NCBI RefSeq assembly: GCF_005144585.1
Contig: NZ_SSMQ01000021.1
Location: forward strand, 1-64,000
Reading direction: 5' to 3'
DNA: 64,000 nt
Source of the DNA: Polyangium fumosum
Lineage (GTDB): Bacteria > Myxococcota_A > Polyangia > Polyangiales > Polyangiaceae
The notes beneath the pieces are model-generated. The model searched no databases. It saw nothing but the letters and a program-made list of their open reading frames with translations, and had not been told where the DNA came from. The translations under genes were made by a program, and so were the position numbers. This document shows, in pieces, positions 17,301-25,612 of the stretch (its first letter is position 1; the number at the start of each line of letters is the position of its first letter).

Positions 17301-20047
17301 ACCGTGCAGCTCTCGACGACACGATCGACGGGCTCGGCCACGGTGTGCGCGAGGCCGCCGGCGGTCGCTTGCCGCGCGACGTTCCACGTACGCGACACGA
17401 GCTCGATCTTGATCGGGACGCCCGCGACGCGCGCGCCCTTGGGATCGACGGCGAAGACCTCGGGGTTCACGGGCTTGCCCGCGTCGACGAAGAGGTCGCT
17501 CCCCGTCCGCAGCGCCACGTAAAACTCGGCCGGGTGCACGATCGCCGTGGTGCTGCCCGCGATGTACTGGCGAGAGACGTCGTTCACCTCGGCCTCGCTC
17601 GTCACGCGCTCGGGGCCACGCTGGCCGGGGAGCGCGAGCGCCGCCTCGATCGAAGCCGTGCCCTTGGCGTCGAGCTTCGTCGTGCTGCTCTGGATCTCCC
17701 CTTCCCGCGTGGTGCGGTCGGTGAAGTCCGCGTGGAACGTGTCTTCGGAGACCGTGAAGTCATCGGTGTTCGGCGGGCGGAAATCGGCCTCGCCGCGCGT
17801 CACGGTGACACGCGCCTCGGCGCCGGCCATGGGCGCGCCGTAGAGGTAGTCGCCGCGCGCGATCCACTTGCCCTTGTCGCCGCGCACGTAGCTCGGCTTG
17901 TCGCTCTCGACCGAGACCGCGAACTCGGCGGGCCGGTACTCGGCGACCTCGAAGTCACCGCTCACGTCGGCCCAGCCGGGGTTTCCTTCCTGCACCGTGG
18001 CGCGGACCGCGTACGTGCCGAGCCGGCCGGTGCGCGGGACGACGACGTCGATCGCCGTGGTGCCGAAGGGCGAGAGCGTCTCCGTGCGCGAGACGATCTC
18101 GTCGCCGTCGGGGCCCTCGACCTTGATTTCCACGGGCAGGCCGACGGGCGTGACGGTGCCTGGGTTGCCCTCCTTGCGGAAGATGCCCTTGATGTGGACC
18201 GTGTCGCCGGGGCGGTAGATGCCGCGATCCGTGAACACGAGGCCAAACGGCCGATCCGGCCCGGGATCGACCTGCGCGTCGAAGCGCCAGCCATCGAGCG
18301 TGTCCGTCAGATGCTTGTAGGTCCAATCCTTGCCGTCCTTCACGAGGAGGACGGCGCGATCGGCGCCCGAGCCCCCGCGCGCCCAGACCTCCGGCGGCAG
18401 CTTGATGAAGCCGTTGTCGTCCGAGCGGAGCGGGCCGATCGGCGCCTCGCCGGGCGTCTCGATCGTGACCTCGGCGCCCTTGACCGGCTCCGCCGACGAG
18501 AGGCGGCTGATCCAGAGGAGCGAGCCACGCGTCGACAACTTGCCGCTCACCGCGAGGTCGCTGACCTTGGCGATCGCGGTGTTCGTGACGGCGCGCTGGT
18601 GGTTCGAGCCCGGCCAGCCGATGTACCGGATGCCGAACGCGACCGCGCCGCGCGCGTCCTTGCCGCCGAGCGCCTCCTCGATCTTGACCGCGTGCCGCGA
18701 AGCCTTGTTGAGCGGCGCGTTCGACGGGAGCTTCGAGACCTTCGCGCCGGGCAGCTTCAAGATGTCGTCGTACGAGGGCATGCGGCCCGGGCCGTACGGG
18801 TCGTCCTGCAAGTGGATCGCGTCTTCCGGGGTGAGCGGGGCGACGACGAGCTCGAGGTCGTTCGTGTTGATGGAGTCGATCGGGATCTCGCGGCGCGCCG
18901 CCGGCTCGAAGACGCTGCCGCGCAGGCCGATGTCGGCCTCGGGCCAGAGGTCGTCGAAGGCGACGTCGGCACGGTGGTCGGCCGCGAGCTTCTGCCCGTA
19001 CACGTCGCGAAGCCCCTTGCCGACGACGACCTTGACGGCCTTGCCCGGGGCGAACGCGCCATAGACCGTGACGCCCGCGGTCAGGTGCTCGTCGTCGAGC
19101 CATGACGGCCAGGTGACGTCGATCTTCGGCTCGAAGCGGACGGCCTTCTTCAGCTCGGCGAACGCGACGGGGTTCGACAGGTAGATGCCGATGCCGCCGT
19201 CGGGCGCGCATTTGCCGTGCGGCGTGTCGTGATCACACGGAAGCTCCTTCACGAAGAGCGGGCCGTAGGTGTCGAAGGTGAAGCGCTCCTCCTTCTCGGC
19301 GGGGAGGGGCCCCTCCTTGCCCGCGAGGCCCTTCACATCGATCACGATCTGCGAAGCGAGCGGGAGCGGCGCGCGCGGGACGATTTCCACGAGCTGCTCG
19401 TTCTGCGGATCGGGGCGACGCACGGTGAACGCACGCGCCTTCTCGGCGATGGTGATCGTCACGGCGCGCTCGATCGCGCGATCGTCGACGGGCTGGTTGA
19501 AGCGAAGCGTGAACTTCGCGTCGGGCCGCAGGTTGTTGTCCGAGCCCTCGGAAGGCTCGACCGACGTGACCTCGGGCCGCGCCGTCGTGAAACGAAGCTC
19601 GAACGGTTTTTCCAGCTTCGAACCGTCGAGCGCCTTCGTGCCGGAAGGGACCGTGACCACGAACGCGGTGGCGCGCGGCAGGCGCTTCTCCGGCACGAAC
19701 GAGAGCGCGTTCGTCCCGACCCACTGCCACCGGCCGGGTACGGCGGGCTGGATCGTCGCGGGCGACGCGCTCTCGTCGCCCGCGAGCTCGAGCGGCCGCA
19801 TCGGGCGGTTGAAGACGAGGCTCACCTCGGGCGGGTCGTTCGTGTCCCCGCGCGGCGTGCCGAACACGACGGCGAAGGCCCCGCGTGTGTCGACCGTAGC
19901 CGCGCCGTCGGCGGAGCCGGGCACGAGGGTGCCGCGGGGCGCGACCTCGGGCGGGCGATTCCCCTGCATGCAGGCCATGCCGAGGGCCATCGCGGTGACC
20001 GCGAGGAAAGCGTTGCGGGGACCTGGAAACCTGGCTCGCGCCGTCAT
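14312..20047 (-). CDS. Bacterial alpha-2-macroglobulin (YfhM type)
   Basis: The 1911-aa envelope protein traps proteases, as known for bacterial alpha-2-macroglobulins. The N-terminus is a signal peptide with a lipobox-like GMAC near residue 25, consistent with a periplasmic lipoprotein. It has repeated macroglobulin beta domains, including Ig-like blocks with YRPGDTVHIKG and FYAVDEGVLSLIGY. The thioester signature is GCTEQ with the reactive Cys at about residue 1408, followed by the alpha-helical thioester domain (GDGGFGMW). The intact CTEQ indicates a functional thioester type. The open frame extends to 20122, but the ATG at 20047 opens the signal peptide. It is the first gene of a two-gene unit with pbpC, and both are thought to protect and repair the cell wall when proteases breach the outer membrane. 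Confidence 0.93.
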   Translation of the reverse strand: MTARARFPGPRNAFLAVTAMALGMACMQGNRPPEVAPRGTLVPGSADGAATVDTRGAFAVVFGTPRGDTNDPPEVSLVFNRPMRPLELAGDESASPATIQPAVPGRWQWVGTNALSFVPEKRLPRATAFVVTVPSGTKALDGSKLEKPFELRFTTARPEVTSVEPSEGSDNNLRPDAKFTLRFNQPVDDRAIERAVTITIAEKARAFTVRRPDPQNEQLVEIVPRAPLPLASQIVIDVKGLAGKEGPLPAEKEERFTFDTYGPLFVKELPCDHDTPHGKCAPDGGIGIYLSNPVAFAELKKAVRFEPKIDVTWPSWLDDEHLTAGVTVYGAFAPGKAVKVVVGKGLRDVYGQKLAADHRADVAFDDLWPEADIGLRGSVFEPAARREIPIDSINTNDLELVVAPLTPEDAIHLQDDPYGPGRMPSYDDILKLPGAKVSKLPSNAPLNKASRHAVKIEEALGGKDARGAVAFGIRYIGWPGSNHQRAVTNTAIAKVSDLAVSGKLSTRGSLLWISRLSSAEPVKGAEVTIETPGEAPIGPLRSDDNGFIKLPPEVWARGGSGADRAVLLVKDGKDWTYKHLTDTLDGWRFDAQVDPGPDRPFGLVFTDRGIYRPGDTVHIKGIFRKEGNPGTVTPVGLPVEIKVEGPDGDEIVSRTETLSPFGTTAIDVVVPRTGRLGTYAVRATVQEGNPGWADVSGDFEVAEYRPAEFAVSVESDKPSYVRGDKGKWIARGDYLYGAPMAGAEARVTVTRGEADFRPPNTDDFTVSEDTFHADFTDRTTREGEIQSSTTKLDAKGTASIEAALALPGQRGPERVTSEAEVNDVSRQYIAGSTTAIVHPAEFYVALRTGSDLFVDAGKPVNPEVFAVDPKGARVAGVPIKIELVSRTWNVARQATAGGLAHTVAEPVDRVVESCTVTTTGGDKPVSCKLTPAASGYHIVHATAVDARKNPVGAAEPLYVFGGAGGGGFGDSDRLAVELVADKESYEVGDKARFLVKSPFAAAEALVTVERAGILSQRRVKLVGAMPTVEIPVTEDLRPNAFVSVLLVRGRTKPVPTNAKDPDVGAPAFRMGYAPLLVNPEKRRLKIALTPNKTEAKPGENVEVDVVVRDHAGKPARAEVTFYAVDEGVLSLIGYKTPDPIGVFGAPRPLRVTSLEVRAALARVFRPYGDLGADKGLDGGDGGGGTSVRRDFRASATFVPSIITDDAGRAKVKFRLPDTLTTYRLMAVTAAEDDRFGFAENRVVASRPLMARPALPRFLRAGDALDASVVLSSKGIGKTNATVEIKLDGLTLSGDTKRTIDLAPGTPVEVRFPVTAPKAGKAKIGFVVRATESGKALEDAVEVERDVRVPLSPEAVALYGDTTTESAEKLGDLSAMRDDTGGLEVSMASTALVGLGGGVEQLIDYPYGCTEQLVSKLVPMLPLRDLAADFKIPLPKNTGAIIESTVAEILKHQRGDGGFGMWAGSDRSNLWATTYALWGLGEAKRRNVNIPETVIESAARHVSDALEKLDDEYTRAAAPFILDVLAVNGQPDTGRTTRLFEERKTLPLFAQAFLAHAMVVSKHDRASIDQLANELEGSLRLDGNVARAATNLGDKYAVLMDSDTRTTALILRALLAARPNHPIAAKLAMGLLADRKGGSWRNTQESAWSLVALDAYRKAQEKATPDFLAHVFLGQAEIATQAFRGRDVNQARIAVPADRLTSAGGSVLAFDVEGSGRLFYEARLRYARKELPKAPLDRGFFVQKTLRPVTPAELAGLLAAPPGKSVSTFPGGELVLGEIVVVTPSPRDYVVVDDPLPAGFEPVDARLATTASGPSLDEENENPEDTLDEEGGYDAVATGRAYLSSRYLRELRDDRVLFFIDRMPAGMYRYRYLARATSIGTFILPPARAEEMYAPEVFGRTAAGAITVTASK

Positions 20048-20205
20048 GGCGCGGCTCTTCTCGCAAGCCCGCCCCGGCGGCAAGGCCGATGAGCGGGATC
20101 TCGTGGAAACGTGGGACCGCACGGGGGATCCCCCGGCCCCGCGAGGCCCGACCCCGCGCCCCGGCCGGAGCGCGGCTGCCCTGGGCGGCCCCGACGGCGT
20201 TCGGG

Positions 20206-20256
20206 CGTCGGATCCCGACGAGGTCGGGAATCACGGGCGCGTGCTTCTGTTATAAG
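20206..20256 (+). promoter_or_regulatory. Possible promoter/operator of the ABC operon
   Basis: In the 237-bp gap between the divergent macroglobulin and ABC genes there is a palindrome CGTCGG-ATC-CCGACG at 20206-20220. Thirty bases further on is a -10-like TATAAG at 20251-20256 in an otherwise GC-rich stretch, 29 bp before the ABC ATG. No good -35 hexamer is visible at 16-18 bp, so this may be an activator-dependent or weak promoter. Confidence 0.33.
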
Positions 20257-20284
20257 GGCGCCGTCGCCGGGGAACCGGCGGCGC

Positions 20285-21379
20285 ATGACGAAGGCTTTTG
20301 CCGTGATCGAAATCGTCGACCTCTACAAGTACTACGGGGAGAGAAGGGCGGTCGGACCGCTCTCGTTCTCCATCGAAGCCGGCGAAATCGTGGGCTTGCT
20401 CGGGCTCAATGGCGCCGGAAAGACCACGACGCTGCGCATCCTCGCCTGCGACCTGCTCCCGTCCTCGGGCTCCGTCCGCGTGAACGGCCTCGACGTCGTG
20501 GAGAGCCCCCACGAGGTGCGGTCGCTCATCGGCTACCTGCCGGACACGCCGCCGCTCTACGGCGAGATGACCGTGCGCGCCTACCTGCACTTCGCCGCGC
20601 GCCTGCGGGGCCTTTCGAAGGCCTCCGCAGACAAACGCGTGCCCGAGGTGCTGGAGGCGACGTCGCTCGCCGAGGTGCAAGACCAGCTCATCGCGTCCTT
20701 GTCGCACGGGTACAAACAACGCGTCGGCATCGCCCAGGCCATCGTGCACGGGCCGAAGCTGCTCGTGCTGGACGAGCCGATCAGCGGCCTCGACCCTGTG
20801 CAGATCGTGGAGATGCGGGAGCTGCTCCGCAGCCTGAAGGGCGAGCACACGATCCTTTTGTCCTCCCACATTCTCTCGGAGATCAGCGAGACGTGTGATC
20901 GCCTCCTCGTGATCCGCGACGGCCAGATCGCCGCGAGCGGCACCGAGGCGGAGCTCAGCGCGAAGCTGCTCAAGAACCAGCGCATCGAGGTGACGGTGCG
21001 CGGCGACGAGGAGAAGGCCAAGGAAGCCGCGGGCGCCGTGCCGGGCGTGGTGTCGGTCGAGGCGATCGACGCGGCGGAGAGCGGCGAAGGCGTGTTCGCG
21101 CTCCGGATCGAGTCCGAGGGCGACGCGCGCGAGGCGGTGTGCCGCGCGCTCGTGACGGCCGAGATCGGCCTGCTCGAGGTGCGGCGCGGCGAGCGGGAGC
21201 TCGAGAGCGTGTTCCTGGAGCTCGCGGGCGCGGAGACGACAGGCGAAGGCGCCGGGGCCTCGCCGAAGAAGAAGCGGACCGGCAAGAGGAGCGCGAAGAA
21301 GGCGCGCGCTTCGGCCGGCGAGGGTGATGCCGGGGCGAAGGACGCCGCGGCGGAGAAAGAGGACGGGAGCGGGACATGA
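20285..21379 (+). CDS. ABC transporter ATP-binding protein (GldA-like)
   Basis: The 364-aa ATPase has a Walker A GLNGAGKTTT (about residues 40-49), signature LSHGYKQRVGIAQA and Walker B LLVLDEPISGLD, followed by the H-loop region (LLSSHILSEI). The order and spacing fit the ABC-2/GldA class. The C-terminal 100 residues are an extra regulatory-type domain ending in a Lys/Ala-rich tail (KKKRTGKRSAKKARA) of unknown role. The start is the ATG at 20285, with a GTG at 20303 as an alternative. It overlaps the permease gene by ATGA and is the first of four coupled genes. Gld-type ABC systems are linked to gliding in Bacteroidetes, but myxobacterial gliding does not depend on them, so I do not assign that role. 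Confidence 0.92.
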   Translation: MTKAFAVIEIVDLYKYYGERRAVGPLSFSIEAGEIVGLLGLNGAGKTTTLRILACDLLPSSGSVRVNGLDVVESPHEVRSLIGYLPDTPPLYGEMTVRAYLHFAARLRGLSKASADKRVPEVLEATSLAEVQDQLIASLSHGYKQRVGIAQAIVHGPKLLVLDEPISGLDPVQIVEMRELLRSLKGEHTILLSSHILSEISETCDRLLVIRDGQIAASGTEAELSAKLLKNQRIEVTVRGDEEKAKEAAGAVPGVVSVEAIDAAESGEGVFALRIESEGDAREAVCRALVTAEIGLLEVRRGERELESVFLELAGAETTGEGAGASPKKKRTGKRSAKKARASAGEGDAGAKDAAAEKEDGSGT

Positions 21380-22098
21380 GAAACGCTCTGCTCGTCGCGG
21401 GGAGGGAGATCGGCTCGTACGGGCGATCCCTGCTCGGCTGGGCCATCGGGGCTGCGGCGCTGCTCGTCGAGGGCTTGTGGTTCAGCGCGAACGGCCTGAC
21501 CGGATCACGCATGTCGGCCGACGTGCTGCGCGAGTTCTTCAACGGCGCGAGCGGCGTCACGATGATCGTGGCGGTGCTCATGTCGATCCCGCTTCTCGCG
21601 GGGGAACGTGAGCGCGGGACGCTGGTGCTGCTGAACACGGCGCCGATCCGGGACATCGAGATCATCGTGGGCAAGTACCTCGCGGCGTTCGCGATGATCA
21701 CGCTCATCACGCTGGTCAGCGTGTACATGCCGCTGCTCATCTTCGTGAACGGCAAGGTGAGCCTCGGGCACGTGGCCGTGGGCTACACGGGCATCCTGCT
21801 GCTCGGCTCGGCCGCGCTCGCGATCGGGATGTTCACGTCGGCCGTGAGCCGGAGCCAGGTGATGGCGGCGATCCTCGGCGGGCTCTTGCTCGCCGTGATG
21901 GTGACGCTCTGGCTCGTGGCGAAGGTGACCGAGCCGCCGGTGAACGGCGTGCTCTCCGGGATGGCGCTGCACCACCAGCGGCAATTCCCCTTCATGACCG
22001 GCGTTTTGAAGCTGGAGAACGTGGTCTATTACGTGGCCGTCACGTACTTCTTCCTGCTCGCGGCCACGAAGACGCTGGAGGCGCGGCGATGGCGCTGA
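21376..22098 (+). CDS. ABC-2 type permease (GldF-like)
   Basis: The 240-aa inner-membrane protein has six predicted helices. It contains the conserved ABC-2 motif region ERERGTLVLLNTAPIRDIEI after the second helix, which contacts the ATPase, and helices such as LLLGSAALAIGMFTSAVS. This is the membrane half of the exporter encoded with the preceding ATPase. Its start overlaps the ATPase stop (ATGA at 21376-21379), and its end overlaps the GldG-like gene by 10 bp, so all are made from one message. The substrate is unknown. Confidence 0.9.
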   Translation: MRNALLVAGREIGSYGRSLLGWAIGAAALLVEGLWFSANGLTGSRMSADVLREFFNGASGVTMIVAVLMSIPLLAGERERGTLVLLNTAPIRDIEIIVGKYLAAFAMITLITLVSVYMPLLIFVNGKVSLGHVAVGYTGILLLGSAALAIGMFTSAVSRSQVMAAILGGLLLAVMVTLWLVAKVTEPPVNGVLSGMALHHQRQFPFMTGVLKLENVVYYVAVTYFFLLAATKTLEARRWR

Positions 22099-24047
22099 AA
22101 CCGAAAGAGGCGGCTCCGGCCGCCGAGAAGGCGCCCGAAGGCAAGGCCGACAAGGGAGCCAAGGCACCCGCGCCGCCGAGCTACGCGCCTTTCCTCGCGC
22201 CCGCGTTCGTGGGCTCGCTCGTGCTCGTCTTCATCGGCGAGCGGCTGCTCGGCAACGTCGAGACGTGGCGGCTCGTGTTCTCCGCGCTCGGCGTGCTAGG
22301 CGCGGCGGTCTCGACGGCGCTCCGGTTCGTGCACGCGTCGGCCGAGAAGGATCCGGAGCGGCGGAAGATCGAGCGCGCGCTCTCGCTCTTCGCGGGGCTC
22401 GGGCTCGTGGCCCTCGGGATCTACTTCGCGGCGAACACCGAGGTCGGCCGGCGCATGCTCGGCATCCTCGACGCGGCGCCGGACAAACGCGCCCGCTTCG
22501 ACGGGGCGAGCACGGTGGCGTGGGTCGTCCTGATCCTCGTGTCGGTCCTGCCGCTCGTGTTCGGCGAGATCGCGCTCGCGCCCATGCGGCGCGCGCCCCG
22601 CGTGGAGGGCCGTCGCGTACGCGCGGCGACCATCGCGGGCCTCTCACTCGCGCTCGCAGTGGCCTACGCAGCGCTCTTCACGTACGCGGCGGGCGAGCTC
22701 GACGCGAAGGTCGACTTCTCGTACTTCCGCACGGCGAAGGCGAGCGAGTCGACGAAGAAGATCGTGACGAGCGCGCCGGACACCGTGGAGGTGCGCGCGT
22801 TCTTCCCGCCCCTGAACGACGTCGGCATGGAGGTCGAGGGCTACCTCGCGGACATCGCGAAGAACGCGCCGAACTTCAAGTACGGCTTCTACGACCGGCT
22901 CCTGAATCCGCAGCTCGCGAAGGACAACAAGGTCACGCAGGACGCGGTGATCGTGATCCTGCGCGGGCCGACGCGCGAGACGCTCACGCTCGACAAGGAG
23001 ATGAGCAAGGCGGCGGCGAAGCTGAAGACGCTCGACGCCGACTTCCAGAAGGCCCTCCTCAAGGCGATGAAGGAGCAACGCACGGCCTACTTCACGGTCG
23101 GGCACGGCGAGCTCAACGAGGGCCAGGGCGCAGCGGCGGCCGAGGGGCGGACCTCGAAGGTCCTGCGCCGCCTGCTGGAGAGCCAGAACTACGTGGTGAA
23201 GGACCTCGGCATGCCGCAGGGCCTCGCAAACGCGGTGCCCGACGACGCGTCGATCGTCGTGGTGCTCGGCCCGTCGCAAGCATTCCTGCCCGAGGAGATC
23301 ACGTCGCTCGACAAGTACGCGGCGCGCGGCGGCAAGCTGCTGCTCGCGCTGGATCCGGAGACGAAGGGGGATCTCGCTCCCCTCGCCGCGCTCGCGGATC
23401 TCGCGTTCGATCCGACGGTGCTCGCCACGACGGACCAGCTCTTCGTGCCGCGGCGTCGCAACGCCTCGGACAAGGCCAACCTCGTCTCGAACCGCTTCTC
23501 GTCGCACGCCTCGGTCTCGACGCTGAGCCGCGTCTCGCAGCGCGCCGTCGTGCTCGTGCCCGTGGCCGGTTCGCTCGACAAAAAGGCCGGATCCGAGCCG
23601 AAGGTGGACTTCGTCCTCCGCTCGTCGGGCGCGGCCTTCGCCGACAAAAACGGCAACTACGAGCTCGACGGCGACGAGAAGAAGGCGACGTTCAACCTGG
23701 CCGCAGCGGTGACGAAGCCGCTCGCGGACGGCGTGGACAAGGCCAAGGTGAAGGGCCCGCAAGAGATGCGTGCCTTCGTGATCGCAGACGCAGACGCGCT
23801 GAGCGATCTCGCACTCGGGGTCGCCGAGACGAACCAGCTCTTCGCCGTGGACGCGGTGCGCTGGCTCGGCGGCGACGAGAGCTTCAGCGGAGAGATCGTG
23901 ACGCCCGAGGACGTGCGGATCGAGCACACGAAGCAGAAGGACATGTACTGGTTCTACGGCTCGATCATCGGGGCTCCCGCGCTCCTCTTGGGCGTGGGGC
24001 TCCTCGTGACGCGGCGGGCGCGCCGCACGGCCGGGAGGAAGGCATGA
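22089..24047 (+). CDS. GldG-like ABC auxiliary protein
   Basis: The 652-aa protein begins with an Ala/Lys/Pro-rich cytoplasmic tail of about 30 residues, followed by four to five hydrophobic segments between residues 33 and 200. It then has a large extracytoplasmic region matching the GldG/ABC-type uncharacterised domain (PF09822-like): TKKIVTSAPDTVEVRAFFPP near its start, and ITSLDKYAARGGKLLLALDP later. A final helix near residue 630 re-anchors it. The extra N-terminal membrane segments are longer than in Bacteroidetes GldG. The start ATG is inside the end of the permease gene. It overlaps the DUF4340 gene by ATGA. Confidence 0.87.
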   Translation: MALKPKEAAPAAEKAPEGKADKGAKAPAPPSYAPFLAPAFVGSLVLVFIGERLLGNVETWRLVFSALGVLGAAVSTALRFVHASAEKDPERRKIERALSLFAGLGLVALGIYFAANTEVGRRMLGILDAAPDKRARFDGASTVAWVVLILVSVLPLVFGEIALAPMRRAPRVEGRRVRAATIAGLSLALAVAYAALFTYAAGELDAKVDFSYFRTAKASESTKKIVTSAPDTVEVRAFFPPLNDVGMEVEGYLADIAKNAPNFKYGFYDRLLNPQLAKDNKVTQDAVIVILRGPTRETLTLDKEMSKAAAKLKTLDADFQKALLKAMKEQRTAYFTVGHGELNEGQGAAAAEGRTSKVLRRLLESQNYVVKDLGMPQGLANAVPDDASIVVVLGPSQAFLPEEITSLDKYAARGGKLLLALDPETKGDLAPLAALADLAFDPTVLATTDQLFVPRRRNASDKANLVSNRFSSHASVSTLSRVSQRAVVLVPVAGSLDKKAGSEPKVDFVLRSSGAAFADKNGNYELDGDEKKATFNLAAAVTKPLADGVDKAKVKGPQEMRAFVIADADALSDLALGVAETNQLFAVDAVRWLGGDESFSGEIVTPEDVRIEHTKQKDMYWFYGSIIGAPALLLGVGLLVTRRARRTAGRKA

Positions 24048-25054
24048 GCGTGGGACGTGGTCTCTTCGTCCACGTAGGGCTCTTCGTGCTGGCGTCGGCC
24101 AGCGCGGTGGCCGTGTGGACCCGCGACGAGCAGCCCAAGGCGCTCGTGCAAACCGAAGCGACGGTGTGGTCCGGTCGTCCGGCCGACGTCGCGAAGGTCG
24201 TCTTCGAGGGCAAAAACCGCAAGGTCGCGCTCGAAACGAAGTCAGACAAACTCGGCGTTTACTACCTCGGCACGCTGGAGCGCGAGGCCGCGCCTCCGCC
24301 GGCAACCCCCGACGCAGGCGCGCCGCCGCCCGCGCCCGCCGGCAAGACGAAGACGGACTTCGTCAGCGTGGGCGTCGCGCAAAAGCTCGTCGAGTCCCTC
24401 GCGCCGCTGAAAGCCCTCCGCGCGCTCGGCCGCATCCCAGACGATCGCGCAGCCGAATTCGGGCTCGCCGAGCCCGACGGCACACTCACGATCACGATCG
24501 GCGGCGCCGAGCGCAAGCTCGTGCTGGGCGGGACAACGCCCGGCGGCGGCGATCGGTACGTGCGCGAGCCGCAGTCCGGCGAGACGTACGTGATCGACGG
24601 GAGCGCCGTGCGCGACCTCGACACAGCAGAGTCGCGTCTCGTGGAGCGAGAGTTGCACGGGTGGAAGGAAGCCGAGGTCTCGACAGCAGAGCTCAACGCC
24701 GGCGGGAAGAAGCGGCAAATCGTGCGCGGCGGGCCCGAAGGCAAGCGCTTCTGGGCCGATCCCGCAGCCGCCGATCAGAAGGACGAGACGGCAGCTAACT
24801 TCATGGCAAAGCTCGATCGGCTGCGGCCGACGGACTACGTGATGACCGAGCCCGCAGGCAAGCAGGACGTGCTCCGCGTGGACTACGCCGCAGGCGCGTC
24901 CCTCGGCTTCCTCGAAGTCGTCCGCGTGCCTGCAACGGATCCCTTGAGCACCGTGGAGTACTTCGTGCGCACCGAGCGCACGCGCCTCTACGCAAAGGTC
25001 CCCAGGCAGACGGCAGAGCAGGTCGAGCAGGACCTCGGCTCGATCCTCAAGTAG
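24044..25054 (+). CDS. DUF4340 domain protein
   Basis: The 336-aa protein has one N-terminal membrane anchor (VHVGLFVLASASAVAVWT) and an extracytoplasmic region made of DUF4340-type repeats. These include strands such as VAKVVFEGKNRKVALE near the start and the later EFGLAEPDGTLTITIGGA and LVLGGTTPGGGDRYVR. A Pro/Ala-rich linker lies at about residues 80-100. DUF4340 genes are habitually found next to GldG-like genes, as here, and are presumed partners of that ABC exporter at the cell surface. The start is placed at the ATG at 24044, with GGAGG just upstream and overlapping the previous stop. Repeat copy D begins about 40 bp after the stop. Confidence 0.87.
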   Translation: MSVGRGLFVHVGLFVLASASAVAVWTRDEQPKALVQTEATVWSGRPADVAKVVFEGKNRKVALETKSDKLGVYYLGTLEREAAPPPATPDAGAPPPAPAGKTKTDFVSVGVAQKLVESLAPLKALRALGRIPDDRAAEFGLAEPDGTLTITIGGAERKLVLGGTTPGGGDRYVREPQSGETYVIDGSAVRDLDTAESRLVERELHGWKEAEVSTAELNAGGKKRQIVRGGPEGKRFWADPAAADQKDETAANFMAKLDRLRPTDYVMTEPAGKQDVLRVDYAAGASLGFLEVVRVPATDPLSTVEYFVRTERTRLYAKVPRQTAEQVEQDLGSILK

Positions 25055-25095
25055 ACGCGTTGCGCCGGGGTTTCACCCCGGACCCCGACGAGGGG

Positions 25096-25265
25096 CTGAG
25101 CACGGGTCTCCTCGTGGAGCCGCTTCGTTGGGGCTTTGCCCCAAGCCCCACCCGGGGCTGTCCGCCCCGGGACCCGGACCAGCCAGGGGCTGGACCCAAG
25201 CTCGATGAACTGCGCAATGCACAGTTCATCGAACAGGCCCGGTCAAGACCAGCAGCGACGTTGCC
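25096..25265 (-). repeat. Structured intergenic repeat, copy D
   Basis: This is a minus-oriented copy with all four hairpins and both flanks. H4 is at 25128-25144 (TTGGGGC-TTT-GCCCCAA). H3 is at 25151-25171 (CCCGGGGC-TGTCC-GCCCCGGG). H2 is at 25179-25193 (CCAGCC-AGG-GGCTGG). H1 is at 25203-25231 (13-bp arms, loop AAT). The outer flanks at 25096-25110 and 25232-25265 also match other copies. It is closest to copy G at 29.6 kb, which is in the opposite orientation. H4 lies 73 bp past the stop codon of the DUF4340 gene and faces it, the same relation as in copies A, E, F and G. Confidence 0.88.
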
Positions 25266-25315
25266 AACCGAGACAGGCCCGTGGCCGTCCAGCGGGGGGT
25301 TCGCTGGCGTCGGTT

Positions 25316-25344
25316 CGATGAACTGCGCGATGCGCAGTTCATCG
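25316..25344. repeat. Solo H1 hairpin of the repeat family
   Basis: A perfect 13-bp inverted repeat with a 3-base loop reads CGATGAACTGCGC, GAT, GCGCAGTTCATCG. It is the H1 module of the repeat family without H2-H4, lying 85 bp from the H1 of copy D. Its presence alone shows that H1 can be copied or retained independently. Confidence 0.8.
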
Positions 25345-25434
25345 ATGAGGCCGTGTCTTCAAGCTTGGGGGCCGAGCCAAAAAGCGATGGGGACGTGTGT
25401 GCGAGGGATGGGGGGCATGGTCCGAAGAGACGAC

Positions 25435-25612
25435 GTCGAGCCTCCAGAGGTACGAGGCCGTGCCTTGGAGGAACGGGGACGTGTCTCTGGGGCGTGCGGT
25501 CGAGCCTCCGGAGGTACGAGGCCGTGCCTTGGAGGAACGGGGACGTGTCTCTGGGGCGTGCGGTCGAGCCTCCGGGGGTACGAGGCCGTGCCTTGGGGCA
25601 ACGGGGGCGATG
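25435..25612 (+). repeat. 64-bp tandem repeat (about 2.7 units)
   Basis: Units begin at 25435, 25499 and 25563, each with GTCGAGCCTCC. The first two units are identical except for one base; the third diverges after about 35 bp. Because 64 is not a multiple of three, each unit would be read in a different frame, and no convincing protein is seen. The flanking stretches 25345-25434 and 25613-25820 contain further loose matches to GGAACGGGGACGTGTG-like words on both strands, but no gene or RNA that I can support. The whole region 25.1-26.0 kb lies between convergent genes. Confidence 0.85.

Noticed and set aside
15041-19105. 1354-residue plus-strand open frame
   Set aside because: Antisense to the alpha-2-macroglobulin gene with extreme Arg/Asp/Val composition; a mirror of its codon bias.
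20285-25054. Gliding-motility assignment for the Gld-like operon
   Set aside because: The family is named from Bacteroidetes; myxobacterial gliding uses other machinery and nothing here supports that role.
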